64,000 nt of DNA from Phylloscopus collybita (GCA_027886175.1 JAJNNQ010000011.1:3534001-3598000), one strand, 5' to 3'; shown: positions 13,701 to 25,961, numbered from the stretch's first letter. The notes: generated by a model not told the origin, from the sequence alone. Numbers and translations: made by a program.

Positions 13701-16700
13701 GTCCCAGCCCCTCACGGCAAGTCAGAGTAAAATAAAGTGCGCACGGGCCACCCCTCAGGACAGTCCAGTTCCTGAGAGCCAAGCACCCACTGAGGGCGGG
13801 GTCAGTCCCTTTTAAAGGCTCGGTCCCCTCAGGGATTGGTCCGTTCTGGATCCTTTCCCTGATTGGTGCATTCTTCGGGCTCTCATTGGCTCTTAGCGGG
13901 GTGTGTTCCACACCAATCATTTCTTCCCGCCGTGTTTTGATTGGCTGGCCGTGTTCTCCAATGGAGGCTCTGGGTGGTGCTCTCCGTTTCTGAGTTGTTT
14001 GGGGAAGGGTGGAAGATCCCCCTGCGCTTTGGTGTTGTCCTTTCAATTGCAGTCGGGGAGGCAGCCGCACAAAACTCTTACAAACATCGTCACTAAACAC
14101 TGTAACACTATCTAACAACTACTGAACAACATTGCAAGGGTATTTTTAACAACTTAGCACTAGTTGGAAAATAAACACAGCTGCAAACAGAAATCGAAAC
14201 ATACAGCTAGTATACAATCACAACCACCTAAAAGTTTCCACTTCCTTTTTGTATCTATAACAAGACCACGCGGAAGGAATGTTTTGTGCAGAGCTGGATT
14301 AAGGCTTCTCTGAAAGCCAGGTGCCTCAGATCTGAGAAACATCCATCGTATTTCCTGAGCAAAAGCCCAGCCAAAAATATAGGAATGCCCACCCAACTTG
14401 TATCTGGAGCACAGACTTGGCTTGTTTTTGCCATCAAGTTTGGAAATGGACGAGGAAAGCAGCTCCTGTACTCAAGCTTCCTAAAAGAGGATTCTGAAGA
14501 TTCTAAAGAAACTTCTAAGGATTCTAAAGAAGCTTCTAAAAGAGCTCCTAAGGGAGGCATATCTCATCACAGCAAGAGTGACTGCAAATACAGGCCCTGT
14601 TTGCCAGACACGGATGCTCTTCATCCCTAAATAGTCTGATTTGTGATGTTACCACCCCACCAAAGCATGCAGGGCTGCAGGATGTGGGTGTGTGTATGTT
14701 GCAATAACACTGAGGACAAAGTTGCCCTCTGCTTTTATTCTTGTTCCTGTGTGTCACATTGCCTGCAATGCTGGTGTCAGTTCAGACTTTTTTTTTTTTT
14801 TTCTTTTCCCATTAGAAAATACAGCTCAAATGATGCAATTAGTAATTAATGCCCCTTACTCCTATGCATGAAGAATACACATAAGCACAAATTGAAGGCA
14901 GCTGACTTGCCTCATCTCTGCTGTGAAGAGCCTGCTTTGCTTCTGACTTGTGCTGGCTTCAGCAGTGTAGCTTTGTGAATGTTAAAGAAGTTGGTGTTCA
15001 AGGATGGCTGTGCAGCAGCAAGAGTTGGGAAGGTGGTTTGGGGCAAGGTGAAGCAGTCAATGAAGCAGGCAGGAGAATAGCAGAGGAAATAGCCATTTCC
15101 TATGGAGCAAAAAGGAGGAGGTGTGAAGAAGCAAGCATGGCAAACAACACTTCTTTGTGCCCTGATAATGGGAGCTTGTGGCTTTCAGGTGGGATCATTG
15201 CAGACCCCACACTTGCTGCAGGCCTTCTGCTTCAGTCTGCATCACTTGGGACTTCAAACGGCCAAAATTATCCCCAGTCTAGGAGTGCTCTTAGAGCTGG
15301 CAAAGTTTTTTAAACTCTCCTTGGTGAGTCATTTTTTGTTCTTTTCTACCTTCTTCCTGGAACAGGAAATCCATTTAGAGTGCATTGGCCAGGGACCCGC
15401 TGTCTATGTCTATCCGAGGGAGATCGACTTTGGCATGATCCCAGCCTTACAAGATAGTCCCAGAATGCTCCATATCTCCAATCAGAGTGACGTTCCTGCA
15501 GCCTTCTGGGCAGAGATGGTAAGTGTCTGTGGGGCTGTTTTCCAGGGAAAAGTGCTGGGTAGTAGCAGCCCATGCAATGTTTCTGTGTTGTTCTGTGGGA
15601 GTGGAAGCAAGAGATTCCATCCGAGTGCAAGCAAGAGGAGCCAGAATCCCAGGCACACCTCTGTGAAGTAGTGTGCGCAGAGCTTGGAGCAGAAAAGAGT
15701 CTGGATCACGTTTGCAAGTTCTCTCTTTGTTTTGTGGAAGATATTTAGCAGTGCAAGTCATGTTTTTGGAGCTCTGAGATCAAGAGAAGCCTGTGTGCCT
15801 TTGCTCCTGGGAGGGCATGGATATCTCCATGGATTTCCCCATGGATTTCCCCATGGATTCCCCATTCCATCCGCATTTGCTTTGTGCCAAACTTCTGGTA
15901 GTGGCAGAAAAACCAGGGTGTGAGATCTGCCCTCAGACTGCTCATGGGAAGGCAAGTTTCCCAACTGCTGTGGGTGAGAGCAGCAGGGCTGTTGCACACC
16001 AATGCACCTGTGAGGGTTGTGCATCCCAGACTCTGTGGTCTCTGTGGCATTGCAGAATATCTCTGGAGACCACCTGCAGAGAAAGGTGGTTTCATTGGTG
16101 GAGGTTACACAGAGGGACAAGGCACAGGGCTGGAGCTGGGGCTGCTCCTCTGGCAGGAGGAGCAGCCAGGAAGGGTACGTGCCTTGGGGCCAAGTGGGAT
16201 GTGCTCTCTGCTGGAGGGGGCATCTGGGAGAGGCTTGAACAAAGCTTGGAAAAGAGACTTGTTCTCTCTATTGGGTGGGTTCAACTTCTGGAGCTGGTTA
16301 AAGCCCAGCCTGACACTGTTTGTGTGTGTGTGTCTGTGGATAAAGCATCGGGTGTTGTGGGAGAGTCCAGGCCCAGCCTCCTGTGCCAAGGAAGAGCGGG
16401 GTGAATTTTCCTCTTGCTGCTTTTCCAGCTTTTTAGGGAGAAATGTAAGCCCAAAGCGGGGGATTGCCAGGGCAGCTTTCCCTGACTCCACAATGCAAGT
16501 CTGCTCTCAGCCTCTGCAGGCAGCAATGCAGCCTGCCTGGGTGGTGGTGGTGTGTAAAGGGTGGGCTCCACATGCTGGTAGCAGGGCAGGAGCTGCAGAG
16601 CTGTGCCTGTGCAGCTGTGCTGGTGCAGGGCCTTTCCTCCCTGCCTGGGGCAGCTTCCAGCGCTCTTGCCCCATCTGTAGAGGGAGGTCCATGAGAAAGC

Positions 16701-19700
16701 AGAGGACAAGAACGCTTAGGAAGGCCATGCCATGCCCAGAGGGCATGTCTTGTAGGTTGTTTTTTTTTTTTTGCATCCTGCTTTCCTGTTCTGCTATAAC
16801 CATTTAGAGCTGACTTTTCCCAAGCAGAGGGCACTGGGGCACCTCTCTACAGCTGATGATCAGTGGGAAGTGAGGGCCTCATCCTTCAGGGGCTGCTGAG
16901 GAGCACTGGTGGCCCCTTGGGAAAGGAGACACTGGGGTTTTGCTCAGCTGGCTTTGCAGAGTTATTCTTCAGGCTCTCAGCAGTGTCGTCCAGCTGTGTG
17001 GTTGCTGGGCTGGGATTTGAGCAGTCCTGGCTTCCTCCAGCCTTGAGCCTTTGTGCAGACCAACTCTGCTGTTGAGAAGCCAGGGGAGAGTAAATAGCTT
17101 CCTTTGGCAAGCACTCCAAAGAGAGTCAGGAGGGGGAATAACCTTCTCCTGAGGAGGAGCATCCCTTGGCTTGAGCAAAACAGAGCTAATGACCTGAGTC
17201 TGTTAAAGAAAGGTAAAATACACATTGTATAAGCTCTTGGAGAGTTGCTGCTGCCAGACACCATCACTTACATTTAGGGAAATTAAACTTGGATGCTTTT
17301 TACACTCCTCTCCTTAGCCTTCCCCTTCCTTTCCTGCACCTCACAGCACAGCAGGGTCCATGGTTGCCATCCCACATTTGTGTTTGGCTTGTCTTGCAGG
17401 CTGGGAAAGGCTCACGCTGGAGGATTGAACCCAGTAAAGGAGTGGTCGGCCCTAATACTCAGCTGTCTGTGAAGGTCATAGCAAACCTGAATGACACTGA
17501 GAAATTCCAGGACAAGGTGAAGGTGTTCGTTGAGAACAGCCCTACCACCTCCATCTCTGTCCAGGCCGTGGGCATTGGCACCACCATTGTCCCCAGCAAA
17601 CCTCTCCTTCCAAAGCTGGACTTGAAATCCCACTTCAGGTAGGTAGGAGACTCTCGGCTTCCACTTCTCCCGTGGGTTCAGCAAGGAACAACTTTTCCAT
17701 AGTCCTTCAGGCTAGATCTTCTCTAATACTCGAGGCCCCAGCTGTGTTTCCCTGAAGCCACAGGAATTCCTGTAGAAAGATGTCATCTGAAAGTCGCTAG
17801 ATAGCCTGCAGAGCCACTGATGTGGAAAAGCTGGAAGACCTGGCAGGGCTGAAGCTTTGAGCCTGGGCAGCCTTTTGGGCGGAGGTTTGATGGCAGAGCG
17901 TGCAGTCAGGGAATGCCATCAGGGGGAAGCTGGAGCTGAGTGAGCACAGGGAAATAGCAGCTCCCATGACATTTTCCATCTCTGCTTCTCTTGTAGCTCC
18001 TCTCGCTGCCGTTTCGAGTTCCAGCTGACAAACCAAGGCCGACGCAGGCAGCGGCTGTACTGGAGGACAGAAGGTTTCCACATCTGTCAGCAGAGTACTC
18101 GTCCTCCTGCCCGCGCTGGCACCAAGAGCAAAGGTGCTTCCCAGAGCTCCAGAGCTGGCAGCCCCGTGTTTAAGCTCTGGCCGCAGACGGTGCACCTGTG
18201 GCCGGGCCAGAGCGTGGACATGGTGCTGGAAGGCTGCTCCAGCACTGTCCAGGTGAGGCCCCTGCCAAGGGCTGAGCCTTCCCTGTCAGATGCCCTCCAG
18301 TGCAGCTTCTTCTGCAGCCCCTTGACATTTGCCTGGGAGAAGGAGCAAGTGACTTCTGCTGAAAGAAACTGTTGGAAGGCCAGCTGCTTTCCCTGCTGGC
18401 CACCATCAGTTGCTAAGGCTCTTTTGTCTTTCCATAAACCCAACCCAACTTGCTGATGCCAAAATACAAGCTGAAGGAAGTATTGCTCATTTGGGCAAAC
18501 AGGGGTTACTGGTGTCACGTGCTGAGGCAGAAAGGAAGAGCAGAGAAAATGAGCTGCACTTACGATTAGAAGCCCAGGCAGGAAGTCAAACTACTATCAA
18601 GTGGTTTTTCTGAGGGAAGCAGGCAGTAAAACAAAAGCCCTGTGAATGGCAGGAGTGTCTGGGAGAGGCATTGCTCTTTCCCTCTGAAGACAAACATGAG
18701 CAGAGGGCTGGTCTAGCCCTGAGTCCTGGAGGAGGAAAACACAGTGTGCCAGCTCTAGTGATCAGTGCCATGTCCATCCAGGTGGGAAACTGTTCCCTGG
18801 GCTCATTCTAATTGACAAATTGACTTTGGTCAACTTTTCCATTACTGCTTGCCCCAGTCTCTCAGGCAGCCCTGGTGGCCCAGGGGCAGCCAGGTTTTGC
18901 AGCAGCCTTGGAGAGCAACTCAGAGAGGGAGATTTTAGCAGAGTCTTGGGGTGTTCTCCTACCTGGACCTTTCTTTCCAGGGGAAATGAAACTCTGCAGA
19001 GAAGCTGCCAGCTAAGCCTGCTATGCCTTCTCTGGCTCCAGGACGCCTGGGCACAGATCTTTACAATAAATAGGCAGCAGCACAGGAAGAGAAGAGAGCT
19101 ACTGAGGAGAGCAAAGACTAATTAGAGGCCCTACTAAGAAGTGACAGGAATAGGGCCCATGGGTGGGTGGCAAGCCAGTGTGGGGTGTTTGGCCTGCCAG
19201 CACACACTGGGTGACAAGTGACTCTTGCATGCAGGAGGTGCAGGGGCGGCTGCTGTGTCGTGCTCTGGTGGGGAACGACACTGCAACAAAACTGATAATG
19301 CAAGTGGATGTCACCTGCAAGTTCATTCGCCCTGTTGTGAAAATCTCTTCCAGAGCAATCACTTTCCGTGTGGAAAAGGTAAGCCTCTGGATTGCATGCT
19401 GACATTTAAGGGTGTAACTCTTAAATTGGCTGGACGTAAATAGAAATAGATGCACTGCTGGGATTGAAAACTGCAAAATGCCTTGGAAGGGGAAGGAGGT
19501 CTATGGCTACTTGGGGTTGTGTTCCCTTGTCTCCTGTTTCTGTAGAAATTCAGTGATGTCCTGACGCTCCAGTACCAGCCTTTGTCTTTCAAAAACACCT
19601 GCTCGCTGCCATTCAGCATTGTGCTGGACTTGGAGCAGCCATTCGTGATCTGTGGTGTGGACCAGCAGCCCCTCCCTGCAGATTCCAAGGTGAGCCTCTG

Positions 19701-22700
19701 TGGCCTTGTTTGGTGGGGTTGAAGAGGAGGGAGTGGTGGTGCACTTCTCTTGGGAGGTCTTGGAGCTGAGAAGTTCATTCTGTGGTGTCAGAAGTGCACT
19801 GGCCTGAGCTGCATCAGCAGAACTGCTGAAGGAATCAAAATCTTCCCTGAATTGGTAATATCCTGCTGGCTCTAAAACAGGAGGAGAGGGGAGCAGGAAA
19901 GCAGACTGGGGCAAGCTATGCAGTAAAGGTGTCTCCTGGAAAACATCCCAGCTCTCCAGCAGCTACCCCCTTGCATTGCTGCTGAGCACAGAAACGTGAA
20001 CCTGAGAGCATCTGGGACCAGAGCATGGTGTCTGCAGACAGATCCTCACTGTAAAGAAATGAGGGTGAACTGCGAAGCCCACGCTGGGGTCACACTTTGA
20101 ACATTTACTCTTTCCTGCTGGCAGACCTTGGGACTTGATCAAAAAGGTGATTAATGCTTTTCATCTCCTTGCAGCCCATGACGCTGGATGTAGGGGAGGA
20201 ACTTCATCTCTACATCCAGTTTAACCCAGCTTATGAGAACAGTCTCTACGACTGGGATGTAGAGAGGATTCTCAGGATGCGTGTCATGGAATATCCTCAT
20301 GAGGAGCAGATCACTGTTCGGGGAGAGGTCTACATCCCAAATCTCCATCTTGAGGCCGACGCCGTGGACTTTGGCTGCATCCACAATGAGACGGAACAAG
20401 AGCTGTCTATGGAGATGACCAACTGCAGCCAAGTTGTTGCCCAGTACCACTGGTCGTTCCGGACGGACAGACGGGTGAACACCATTAGGTATGTGGGCAT
20501 CATCCCTGTGCTGCTCCCAGCATGGACCTGCTCCAGCCTGCTTTGGGGTGGCTGTTAGTGAGCTCACCACACCAGCACCCAGCCAGGGGCCGCATCCCGG
20601 TCAGGAGCTGCTCTTGCAGGCATCTCTCTCTCCCACTACAGGTCCATGATCCATAGCTATGTTATTTTCCAGGTTCAGGCCTTCGCCACCTGAAGTCAAA
20701 TGCCAGTCATCAAAGAATGAGGGAGTGTTTCCAAGGAGATGCTCCAAGACTGGAAGTGCGGAGGAGCCAACCGAAACCCCGAAAATTACAAATGTAAGGA
20801 GGGACAAGCGTTTCTCAAAGGCCCAGTGTTGGCATTAAGTTAAAGGAGAGGAGTTGTACCTGCTCACACACAAATACCAGTTGTTTGAACACTGCACAGT
20901 TTTTCTGAATCAGGAGAAACAAAGCCCTGTAGATGCAACGAAGAGTGTGGCTGAGTGTTTTCAGATCGAAGCATTCAATCCTCTTTATTTCCTGATTGTT
21001 GCCATGTATGCCCAAGTAAACCAGGGAAATTCAAGCTGCCATCCTCGAATCCTGGAATGGTTTGGCTTGGAAGGGACTTTCAGAGATGATGTAGTTCCAG
21101 CCCTCCCTGCCTGAGTGCTGGGGGCACCCAGTTCCCTGGTGCAAGTTTGATGTAGGAAGTGCAGATGGAGCCCAGGTCCCATCTGTGGGTAGGCTTGGAC
21201 CCACCCTCGACTGATGGCCTGGACATTTTCACACCTGATTTGTGCCCAGGTCCCTTTTCAGCTGCTCCTGCTGTGCTGAGGTGGTGGAGCCTGCAGCAGA
21301 GTGATCTTGCTCAGACCAGCCAGCTGCTCACTGCAGCCCATGGTGCTTGTTTTCCAGGAGCTGTCATCCACTGCTGTGAAGTCTCAGGGCTCAGTGAGGA
21401 GGAGGGGGCTGAGTCGATTGCCAGAGGTGGAGCGCCACAACATCAGAATGCAGGAGGTATGTGGGAATTTGTCTCCCTTCCATGTTCCCAATGTGGAAAG
21501 CAGTTCTGTAGCCCCACTCCCACTGGTGGCCTCAGCATTGCCCACCGAGGGGCCTCACATCCCTCCAAGCCCATCACAAAGCTCTGCTGAAGCAACTGGT
21601 CACTGGAGAGGCCATGTGGGAGGTTTGATAGGGCTGTCTCAGGATGCTCCCTGTGCCTGTGGAGGGCATTGGTCCCGTTTACCTCATCAGGTGGTTGCCA
21701 GGAAATTTTGGGAGGTACTTTGGCTGCAGTTCCCACAAGTCTCCCACAAGTCTCCTGTTTTTCTGAAGGCAGTGAGAAGTATTTCCAAAGACAAGTTCTG
21801 CAGCAGAGAGAATTTCTTGCTGCCAGGAGACATTCCGGTTGACTTGAATGTAGTGTATACTCATGGATAAGTGGCTGTGGGAGAAGATTTTCCCCATGGT
21901 TCCTCCACTGGTCAGTGGCATGGATGCAGGAGGAGATTAGGGTGATTCTGGCTGTGCTTGGGGAATAGGCCCCTCCAGCTCTGACTCTACTTTGCTCCGA
22001 GACACAGCTGCTCTTCTGTATCCATTTCCACACTCAACAGCTCGATCTCTCCTCCCCTCCCCTCCCCTCCCCTCCCCTCCCCTCCCTCCAGGTTTTTGAT
22101 GTCCGGCCAGCGTGGGGTGAGCTGCAGCCGGGAGAGAGCCAGCTGGTCACCTTCACCTTCTTTGGCCACGCCAACATCGTCGCCCGTGTCAAGGCGCTGT
22201 GCCACGTGCACGGAGGCCCCACCCACCAGGTGGTGGTGACCGGGGAGGCTTCGGTCCCCAGATACCAACTGGACCTGGAGGAGATTGACTGGGGGCTGCA
22301 GGTACCACAGGCTTCTCCTGGCACAGCTCCTTGTCCTGCAGTCATGGCCAGTGGGTTCCTGCCCACCTCGATCCCAGGCCCCTTCTCAGCTCCTTTGTTG
22401 GCCCCGGGGCTTAGGATCCAACCTTGGAGAGATATGTCCAGCATCCAAGCTGGTTTAGAATGGCCATCTCCACCCCTCCCCTCCCTTCTCCCCTGGCCCA
22501 GGGACATCACCCTGTCCTCTTCAAGGCACCTACCACGGCCACCTGGGGAAGACAAGGGTCCCAGTGAAGATGTCCAGAGGGACACAGCCCTGAGATAGCC
22601 CTCCACTGATCAGCTGCTAAAGCCTGAGCTCCAAGGAGGTGCTCCTGTCTAATGCTCTTGCTTGATCCACAAAAGAATGCAGGCGAGAAGTTGGGATTTC

Positions 22701-25700
22701 AGTCACTTCAGTAGCTGAAGAGCATGTCCCAGAATAATCCCCACTTCACTCTTTTTCAGTTGAAAGCCCACAAATATTTCCAGCTGCTGGCCCTGCCCTG
22801 TCTGTGTTGTCCTGAGTGTCTCTCTTGTCACCTGTATGTTTCTTGCCAATATTTGCGTGCAGGTGCCTTTTCTTCTGGAATTCCTCTCTTAGAAATGCTC
22901 TGACTTTTAGACACAATTCAATGGGGACAAAGTTGTGGAAGTAAAAGCAAACTGTTCATTAGTACCGAGTCAGCTGAGCCGAGTGTGCATCTCCCTCGCC
23001 GAGAGCCGAGCACACGCACCCCCTTCACCAAAATGGCTTTTTTATACCCTTCACCCAAATGGTTTCTTTTATATCCTTTATACCTGGCAGGGGGGTCCTG
23101 TCCCCTTTCCCATTGCCTGGCTGCTCGGGAACTTACATTCTCTCTGACCCCCAACTTTGCTGTCCCCTCCCCTCTCATCCTACTTCCTTTTAGTCAGGTC
23201 TCCAACCCCGCCCCTCTCCCAGCTCACAGCACCACCCAGCAAACCAACCGGAACAAATCCAAACCACAAGCAACAACACACAGAACCAACAACTTTCATT
23301 CTTTCACGTAATCACTCTTGGCTTCATCTCACACACCTCAGTGCCACCTCCTTTGTTTCTCCTGGCTGTCGCTGACCCCTCAGAGTGCAGAGGACCTGTG
23401 TCCCCTGGGACACGTACTCCTGGCCCTCACATGGTTCTGCCACCTCTCTGTAGTTGTGTGCTTGAATTGTGGCTGTTTGCTTCCAACGGCATGGAAGAGG
23501 AAGGAGATTCCCAGCATCAGGCCTGTATCTGTAACTTCCCACTCCTCTATCCTGTCTCCAGGAGCTTAACAAAGTCCTCAAAGCAGAGGTCACCCTGCGC
23601 AACACCGGGTTTCTTGAATTCACCTACGCGGTGCCAGACTCCAGCACAGGCACTGCAGAAGACCCTCTGCCTGGTGTGCCCATGGTCGTGCCCCCCAAAG
23701 TGAGTAGCACAAGTCATTGGCTCTGGCCCTGTGTCAGGTGACCCAGGAGAGTTAAAGAAAAAAAGAGAGGGAAAAGAGGGAAAAAAGTAAGGGGGAAACG
23801 CCAACCCCAGCCCTGAGAGACAGGGCTGAGCAAATGCTCACCTGCTAGACTCCCCTCTGGCCTTGGTGGGCAGGTACCGCTGGCCAGAGGCACAAGTGCT
23901 GAGCTCTCAGGCTCTGCTGATACTGGAGTTGGGTGCTGCTGGCTCTTCTGAGGGTCACTTTCTTCCTTGTCCCTGCCTCCCTGCTGCCAGCACTAAGCAG
24001 CATTTCCATATTCCTTGCTTGACCCTTAAGCTCCTTTGCCAGAACTTGCACAGCCTCTGTGCTGGTCCCTCCCTCCTGCAGCTTTGCCTCTCTGCAGGAG
24101 CTTTGTGGGACAGTGAGGGCACCAGGGAGGAGTGGGGCTGAAAGAGCAAGGAGAAGAGTTTGCAGCATCCCACCATCCTAGCTTCTCAGTCCTGCCTGGG
24201 TGTCTTGGAGCTTTAGCAGTATTCCTGTCTCTGGCCCTCTTTGGAATGGCAAGGGGAAGGCAAATGGCTTTCCCGTGGTTCGGTGCGTGTCTCGTGCAAG
24301 GGCTGACACTTGGCTGGTGCCTCCTCCTGCCAGCACCTGCAGACACAGCTGTGCCTGGGCCCTGCAGGCAGCTGCTGTGGCAGCATCCTGGCGCTGGCAG
24401 CTGGGCCGGGCTCCCTCTGGCTGCAGCCCTCTTGTGTGCCCGAGCAACTCCGGAGTCCCAGGGGCAGGGTTTGTCCTGCTCAGCTGCTTCTCCCTGCACT
24501 GGGAGCAGGAATGGGGAGCCCAGGGTCCAGCCCGGTGTGCAGGGGGAAGCCAAGGAAAGCTGCAGCTGTGTCCTGTCACCTAGAGCCCTGTTTTCCTTCA
24601 GCAGCCTTGCTGCTGTCAGCCCAGCCTGGGGTTTGGACAGCATTTCTGAAAGCCCAAAGAGGAGGATGGCCCTTCCTGCCATCACTCTCATGGCCAGATC
24701 TCATCCTAGGCTCGGCTCCTGCATTTCCAGAGATGCTTGTTTGCAAGAAACCACGAGTCAGGATGGCGTAAGCACAGAGGCAAGAGGTGTTTGTGTTGGG
24801 ATCATTAATAAGGGGTCAGGCCCTTGGACACCAGCCTGGAATTGCTGATGTGCTGTGACAGGGGCTGCTGGCCCTCCTGAGAGTGCAGGCACTTGACTCC
24901 TTTTCCACAGAACCTGGCCAAAGAGCGTTTGTTTGTTGAGCATGGCCCTTGCTGGCAGAGGCCATATGCCACGAGCAGCAGAGCTGTGCTCACATCAGGC
25001 TGTGCTGGGGCTGCAGCCTTGCCAGACCTCAGCAGGACACACTGCAGCCCAGGGTTGGAGGCGCAAGCTTTTGGGCGCAAGGAGGGTAAAAAGTGATGGG
25101 GTCTGATGTTTTCTTCTAGATGAGAACCTGTCTTCTCAGCCTGTCTGTCCCCTGAGCCATCCCTCATCAAACCTTTGCTGCTTTGCTTCCTCCTGTTCTG
25201 TCCCTGCAGGGTTCCATTGCAGGTGGCCAAGAGCAAGTGTTGGAAGTCTATTATCTGCCAGAAAAGCAAGGAGCCTTCTGCAGCAGTTTCCACGTCCACG
25301 TGGATTATCTGGATCCAGCAGAAATCTTCCTGAAAGGGGAGGGAACCTTGCCTAGCATGACCGAGGACCTACCCAGCATGTTGGAAGGTGAGCACTAGCT
25401 GTCCTCTTCCAGGAAGATGCCCTGGTTTTTCCCCCTCCATAGCGCATCAGGCAGCTCCCACCCATCTCCACCAAGCCTGGAAGCTGCAGGGCTGCCAGAC
25501 CAACACTTTGGCCTCTCTGGTTGCTTCCTGAGTTTTGAGCAGTTGAGCCCATTTAGGCTTTCTCTCAGGAATCACCCTGCAGATCTTGCCAGCACATTGT
25601 TGGAGGCCTGGAAAGGTGATGGCCAGGCAGAAAAGCTTGGCAAAGCTGTAAGAGAGGCTGGCAGGGCTTTTGGCAGGGTTGGTTTTACGTGATGTGGCAG

Positions 25701-25961
25701 GGGATGAGATGGTTCCCTGTGAAGGAGAAGTGAAAATGCACATGAGGGTTCAGAGAGGAGCAGCAGCATCCACTGTGTCTGGGAGTGGCCAGTGGTGGGG
25801 AAGTGGGACTTCCCAGCTTCAATGGGGTTGGCAATGTGCCTAGTCTTCTATTTATGGATAATTTTTTTCCTTCAGAAAAGGAGGAGGAGATAGTGCCAAA
25901 GAAAGAAAAAACCCGACGGAAGAAGAAAGTCATCCATGGAGCCACTGATGGTCAAGGCTGA
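1590..25961 (+). CDS. HYDIN-like: HYDIN-like gene, short paralogue (27 exons, 1,437 codons)
   Basis: The conceptual spliced protein follows the N-terminal part of hydrocephalus-inducing protein (HYDIN) in order and without gaps. HYDIN is a very large (about 5,000 aa) protein of the central-pair projection of motile cilia, built from repeated MSP/ASH immunoglobulin-like domains. Recognisable strings include FQNYSP, VPIRAIGARGILDFPD, PALHFGDVSFG, VTLCSNTV, FFGHANIVA and QVLEVYYLPEKQG. All exons have AG acceptors and GT donors, and the phases chain exactly over 4,314 nt to a TGA at 25959-25961. The last 27 residues are a basic tail (EKEEEIVPKKEKTRRKKK) that does not resemble the HYDIN continuation, so this is either a truncated paralogue or a short isoform. 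No initiator Met was found; the start lies upstream of, or inside, the first exon. No frameshift or internal stop was seen. Family identity is firm; gene status as functional is inferred. Confidence 0.9.
2031..2358 (+). repeat. 328-bp direct repeat, copy 2
   Basis: This is the second copy of the 1140-1467 sequence. It ends 188 bp before HYDIN-like exon 2. The 563 bp between the copies contain the candidate first exon, so the arrangement is duplicated flank, exon, duplicated flank. Confidence 0.9.
2547..5290 (+). CDS. HYDIN-like: HYDIN-like exons 2-5 (first ASH-type domains)
   Basis: Exons are 2547-2666, 2800-2934, 3136-3335 and 5166-5290. They encode the first MSP/ASH-type domains, including the string FQNYSPGQLCEMPVLLRNRD, the segment LVKVTMESSPYFQLV and the string ILDFPDQLDFSECPVK. 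The phase between the 3335 donor (CAGAG|GTGAGG) and the 5166 acceptor restores AGC and continues PFSVTPAMGALDVGEATQV. The intron 3336-5165 (1.8 kb) holds no other supported gene. Confidence 0.9.
5866..7735 (+). CDS. HYDIN-like: HYDIN-like exons 6-9
   Basis: Exons are 5866-6064, 6487-6670, 7024-7123 and 7617-7735. Exon 6 encodes an ASH-type strand set (NSVAFGKTYVTLSKRTT). Exon 7 encodes a charged helical linker (DMDKFYDRLKVHG through ILQRERAKLRGDP) that matches the charged helix between HYDIN ASH domains. Exons 8 and 9 resume the Ig-like fold (CSAEITVLFKPREARVYEQ, then LHLIGEGLGPQLRFKC). All junction codons are intact. Confidence 0.9.
8773..13213 (+). CDS. HYDIN-like: HYDIN-like exons 10-15
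   Basis: Exons are 8773-8996, 9854-9921, 10720-10955, 11695-11795, 12462-12597 and 13049-13213. They include the highly conserved string TFHFDVPALHFGDVSFGFPR across exons 11 and 12. They also include VTLCSNTVRDYSLELEVD in exon 13. The donors at 8997 (CAA|GTAAGG) and 10956 (CAA|GTATGG) lack the usual G at the exon end but keep GT. The downstream intron (13214-15365) carries a solo LTR and is the largest disturbance in this part of the gene. Confidence 0.9.
13590..14107 (-). mobile_element. Solo retroviral LTR in HYDIN-like intron 15
   Basis: The element runs from TGTTACA to TGTAACA, giving TG...CA ends with a short inverted repeat. On the minus strand it shows several CCAAT boxes (ATTGG on the plus strand near 13836, 13862, 13886 and 13940), a TATA-like TTTAAAA (13810-13817) and AATAAA (13658-13663), in the right LTR order. 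No target-site duplication was obvious, so the ends may be off by some bases. It does not disturb the flanking exons. Confidence 0.6.
14108..15365. other. Intron remainder after LTR, no gene seen
   Basis: This is A/T-rich intronic sequence with a small imperfect repeat of GATTCTAAAGAA-type units near 14486-14552 and a T-tract near 14790. It may include decayed retroviral internal sequence, but no motif supports that. Confidence 0.4.
15366..19689 (+). CDS. HYDIN-like: HYDIN-like exons 16-20
   Basis: Exons are 15366-15518, 17400-17638, 17997-18252, 19235-19378 and 19546-19689. They encode further ASH domains: VYPREIDFGMIPALQDSPRM, then SVKVIANLNDTEKFQDKVKV, then a Ser/Lys-rich loop (TKSKGASQSSRAGSP), then LIMQVDVTCKFIRPVVKISS. 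Phase 2/1 at the 17638/17997 junction rebuilds an AGC Ser codon. Introns of 1.9 kb (15519-17399) and 1.0 kb (18253-19234) show no other supported coding sequence. Confidence 0.9.
15826..15868. repeat. Short tandem repeat, 12-bp unit
   Basis: About three tandem copies of ATGGATTTCCCC lie in intron 16 of the HYDIN-like gene. No further significance is evident. Confidence 0.8.
20175..23699 (+). CDS. HYDIN-like: HYDIN-like exons 21-25
   Basis: Exons are 20175-20488, 20673-20793, 21358-21456, 22092-22301 and 23562-23699. Exon 21 ends an ASH domain with the string EADAVDFGCIHNETEQELS. Exons 22 and 23 are low-similarity, charged linker sequence, as in HYDIN at the same place. The 33-codon exon 23 is the least certain, although its splice sites and phase fit. 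Exon 24 resumes strong similarity (QLVTFTFFGHANIVARVKAL). Its acceptor is preceded by a CCCCTC pentamer/hexamer tract. Exon 25 ends with LPGVPMVVPPK. Confidence 0.85.
22045..22090. repeat. Polypyrimidine CCCCT tract at exon 24 acceptor
   Basis: Repeated TCCCC units run straight into the CAG acceptor of HYDIN-like exon 24 and form an extended polypyrimidine tract. A slippage-prone tract directly at a splice acceptor could vary in length between individuals. Confidence 0.85.
22915..23300 (-). mobile_element. Possible LTR-like insertion in HYDIN-like intron 24
   Basis: This block differs in composition from the surrounding intron. On the minus strand it has two TATA-like stretches (around 23040-23085) in a CpG-containing context. 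No clear terminal motif or polyadenylation signal was found, so the call is weak and the ends are approximate. Confidence 0.25.
25210..25961 (+). CDS. HYDIN-like: HYDIN-like last two coding exons with novel C-terminus
   Basis: Exons are 25210-25387 and 25876-25961 (coding part). Exon 26 matches HYDIN (QVLEVYYLPEKQGAFC, then FLKGEGTLP). After that the similarity stops and exon 27 adds a short Lys/Glu-rich tail ending in TGA. A GTGAGT donor lies 7 nt after the stop codon, so a 3'-untranslated intron is possible and would be too close to the stop to trigger nonsense-mediated decay. The other two frames of exon 27 are also closed. Confidence 0.8.

Noticed and set aside
14286..14630. Frame with GATTCTAAAGAA repeats (Ser/Lys/Asp-rich)
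   Set aside because: It lies inside the intron next to the LTR, has no splice sites in phase with the HYDIN-like exons and no homologue in HYDIN.
22045..22090. CCCCT tract as an independent regulatory element
   Set aside because: It is simply the expanded polypyrimidine tract of the exon 24 acceptor.
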